This document shows, piece by piece, positions 21,564-22,314 of a DNA stretch of 22,314 nucleotides (position 1 is its first letter; each line of letters starts with the position of its first letter). A program made the translations under genes and the position numbers. The stretch is taken from positions 1 to 22,314 of IMG/VR virus record IMGVR_UViG_3300017706_001628; one strand, given 5' to 3'. Origin of the DNA: a virus. The notes under the pieces were generated by a model. The model did not search any database, was not told the origin of the DNA, and saw only the letters and a program-made list of their open reading frames with translations.

Positions 21564-21725
21564 TCAGTCGTTTGCGTCCCAATAGCACTCAGGTGTAGAT
21601 TCCTTTAAGGCTTCTACCAGTTCAATCTTAACTTGGTTGCTAAGATTTTCATGGTTCCGTGCCCGTAGCATAATTGCATCGGCATCAGAACAACTGATCG
21701 ATGAATATAAAAGAAATTCAATCAT
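21564..21725 (-). CDS. Downstream peptide of the riboswitch (53 aa)
   Basis: Begins MIEFLLYSSISCSDADAIML and ends KESTPECYWDAND. Helical, soluble, with three Cys. I recall close relatives in other cyanophages, with the same ECYWDAND-like end, but no function. It is the first gene after the riboswitch leader; GGAG lies ten bases before the ATG and falls in the loop of a possible alternative hairpin. The downstream-peptide RNA class is defined by short proteins of this size directly after the aptamer. Confidence 0.75.
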   Translation of the reverse strand: MIEFLLYSSISCSDADAIMLRARNHENLSNQVKIELVEALKESTPECYWDAND

Positions 21726-21781
21726 GGGATGAACGCTCCGTTCCTACGACTTACTTGCGTCCTCCTTTCGGGGGATGAACG
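21726..21781 (-). promoter_or_regulatory. Glutamine riboswitch (downstream-peptide / glnA class) with expression platform
   Basis: Minus-strand RNA starts CGUUCAUCC (21773-21781), then a GAAA-capped stem UCCCCC-GAAA-GGAGGA with one C-A mismatch, GACGCAAGUA, and AGGAACG (down to 21739). This order of conserved blocks is that of the glutamine-binding glnA and downstream-peptide RNAs. P1 is CGUUC/GAACG. Following it, CGUUCAUCCC recurs (21726-21735), so GAACG can instead form GAACG-GAG-CGUUC (21731-21743), which places the Shine-Dalgarno GGAG in the loop and stem edge. Ligand binding would free the site. The promoter at 21790-21819 starts RNA within a few bases of P1. The short distance after GUA and the peptide downstream favour the downstream-peptide subtype. 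Confidence 0.83.
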
Positions 21782-21789
21782 ATAGGTCC

Positions 21790-21819
21790 ATTATAGACCT
21801 TCATATAGTATATAGTCAA
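21790..21819 (-). promoter_or_regulatory. Sigma70-type promoter of the riboswitch transcript
   Basis: TTGACT (21814-21819), 18-base spacer, TATAAT (21790-21795) on the minus strand. The expected start, six to eight bases beyond TATAAT, falls at about 21782-21784, right at the first base of the riboswitch P1. The -10 box lies between AGGTC and GACCT, which could form a small hairpin, and a stem AGTAG/CTACT (21819-21837) lies directly upstream of the -35 box. Confidence 0.85.
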
Positions 21820-21856
21820 GTAGGGACGTATTCTACTGTACAGTTTACTGATCGCA

Positions 21857-22060
21857 TTAATCAGTCTCCCTAGATTTTCGGTTAAATTTAATTACATATT
21901 TTTCATATTGAACATTTTCATCACCATAGTCATAACAATTAAAGTGTTCAAGATTACCATCAAGTAATCTCACAACATTATCTAATTGCCATTCAGTAGC
22001 AAACTTTTTAAAAGTATCATCAATCCCTTTTGATGATCCTGGTTTGTTAAAATTATCCAT
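21857..22060 (-). CDS. Small hypothetical protein (67 aa)
   Basis: Begins MDNFNKPGSSKGIDDTFKKF and continues TEWQLDNVVRLLDGNLEHFN, ending in a basic strand-rich part YEKYVIKFNRKSRETD. No recognised family. Its start overlaps the stop of the zinc-ribbon gene as ATGGATAA. A small dyad CTGAT-TAATGCG-ATCAG begins at its stop region, without a T-run. It precedes the promoter of the riboswitch transcript. Confidence 0.62.
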   Translation of the reverse strand: MDNFNKPGSSKGIDDTFKKFATEWQLDNVVRLLDGNLEHFNCYDYGDENVQYEKYVIKFNRKSRETD

Positions 22061-22196
22061 TATTCTTTTTTATCCAGCAAGGTTTGCATAACGAATTTGT
22101 CCAACTACCATCAGGTGCTTGATGTCCTATCTGAGGTGCTTGGTTCGCTGGTGTCATCTTACCACACCCAGAGCATTTTGTCTCCCACATCTTCAT
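22053..22196 (-). CDS. Zinc-ribbon small protein (47 aa)
   Basis: Begins MKMWETKCSGCGKMTPANQ and ends LCKPCWIKKNNG. Two CxxC pairs (C8-x2-C11 and C37-x2-C40) make a Cys4 zinc ribbon, with SWTNSLCKPCW typical of this fold. Small zinc ribbons bind nucleic acid or proteins; the partner is unknown. The start overlaps the preceding stop (ATGA) and the stop overlaps the next start (ATGGATAA), so three tiny genes are translated as a chain. Confidence 0.78.
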   Translation of the reverse strand: MKMWETKCSGCGKMTPANQAPQIGHQAPDGSWTNSLCKPCWIKKNNG

Positions 22197-22314
22197 AATG
22201 TTCTCTCTAATCTATTTTCTGCTTGATCGGGGAAATCTCTTGGTCTACTATCAGTAGCATTATCAGTCTTAGGAGAACCTTCGTTCGCCTTCATAGTATG
22301 CTGATAGTTTGGTC
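22193..22314 (-). CDS. Small or partial hypothetical gene at the window edge
   Basis: The frame ends at 22193 (TGA) with an ATGA overlap to the zinc-ribbon gene. Within the window an ATG at 22294 gives 33 aa (MKANEGSPKTDNATDSRPRD then FPDQAENRLERTL), but the frame stays open to the edge, so a longer gene is possible. No good Shine-Dalgarno precedes that ATG. Polar, probably disordered. No family recognised. Confidence 0.45.
   Translation of the reverse strand, partial: PNYQHTMKANEGSPKTDNATDSRPRDFPDQAENRLERTL

Noticed and set aside
21325-21588. Longer start (21588) for the DUF4278-like gene
   Set aside because: The added 32 residues are very basic, overlap the 53-aa gene, and a perfect AGGAG precedes the ATG at 21492.
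1-22314. CRISPR array, insertion sequence, integrase or attachment site
   Set aside because: No regularly spaced direct repeats, transposase-like protein or integrase was seen. The repeats found are two dispersed dyads and one short coding tandem repeat.

Overview
The window is a piece of a T4-like cyanophage genome (a myovirus of marine Synechococcus or Prochlorococcus). The evidence is a T4-type baseplate/tail-hub cluster (gp5, gp27-like, gp26, gp48, gp53, gp54-like), the T4 head-completion protein gp4, and the T4 block gp32 - gp59 - gp33. Mixed with these are typical cyanophage accessory genes: phoH, thyX, a CP12-like protein and a DUF4278 protein. The DNA is AT-rich, genes abut or overlap by 1-8 bases, and AATAAATA/TATAAATA boxes stand before structural genes.

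Layout: (1) 1-843, minus strand: the 5' half of a tRNA-Leu(UAA) and three small genes read from a perfect-consensus sigma70-type promoter (815-843). (2) 840-13404, minus strand: a late structural operon running, in transcription order, gp54-like tube protein, gp26 chaperone with a small -1 frame partner, two tape-measure-like proteins, gp27-like hub, CP12-like protein, gp5 hub, a 409-aa structural protein, a beta-helical protein and two tandem paralogous tail proteins. (3) 13432-16313, plus strand: gp4, an unknown protein, gp48, gp53. (4) 16367-22314, minus strand: replication, late-transcription and early genes (gp32, a 114-aa unknown, gp59, gp33, PD-(D/E)XK nuclease, PhoH, an 82-aa unknown, ThyX), preceded by many tiny early genes. 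Several genes under 60 codons are recorded here: 53-aa, 55-aa and 58-aa proteins, a 47-aa zinc ribbon, and the 56-aa partner of gp26.

Three regulatory structures stand out. First, gp26 ends in a canonical -1 slippery heptamer (T TTT TTC), one sense codon before its stop, followed by a perfect palindrome. Slippage would fuse gp26 in frame to the small ORF just ahead of the tape-measure-like genes, which is the arrangement of lambda G/GT. Second, the leader at 21726-21781 matches the glutamine riboswitch family (glnA / downstream-peptide RNA). It begins within a few bases of the predicted transcription start, lies upstream of a 53-aa peptide, and has an obvious alternative hairpin over the ribosome-binding site. 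Third, a rho-independent terminator at 21272-21299 carries the -35 box (TTGACG) of the next promoter exactly as its 6-base loop. A repeated ~70-bp intergenic dyad with a compensatory base change (537-608 and 18269-18339) precedes two unrelated genes.

All assignments are by reading and memory of families; no database search was run.
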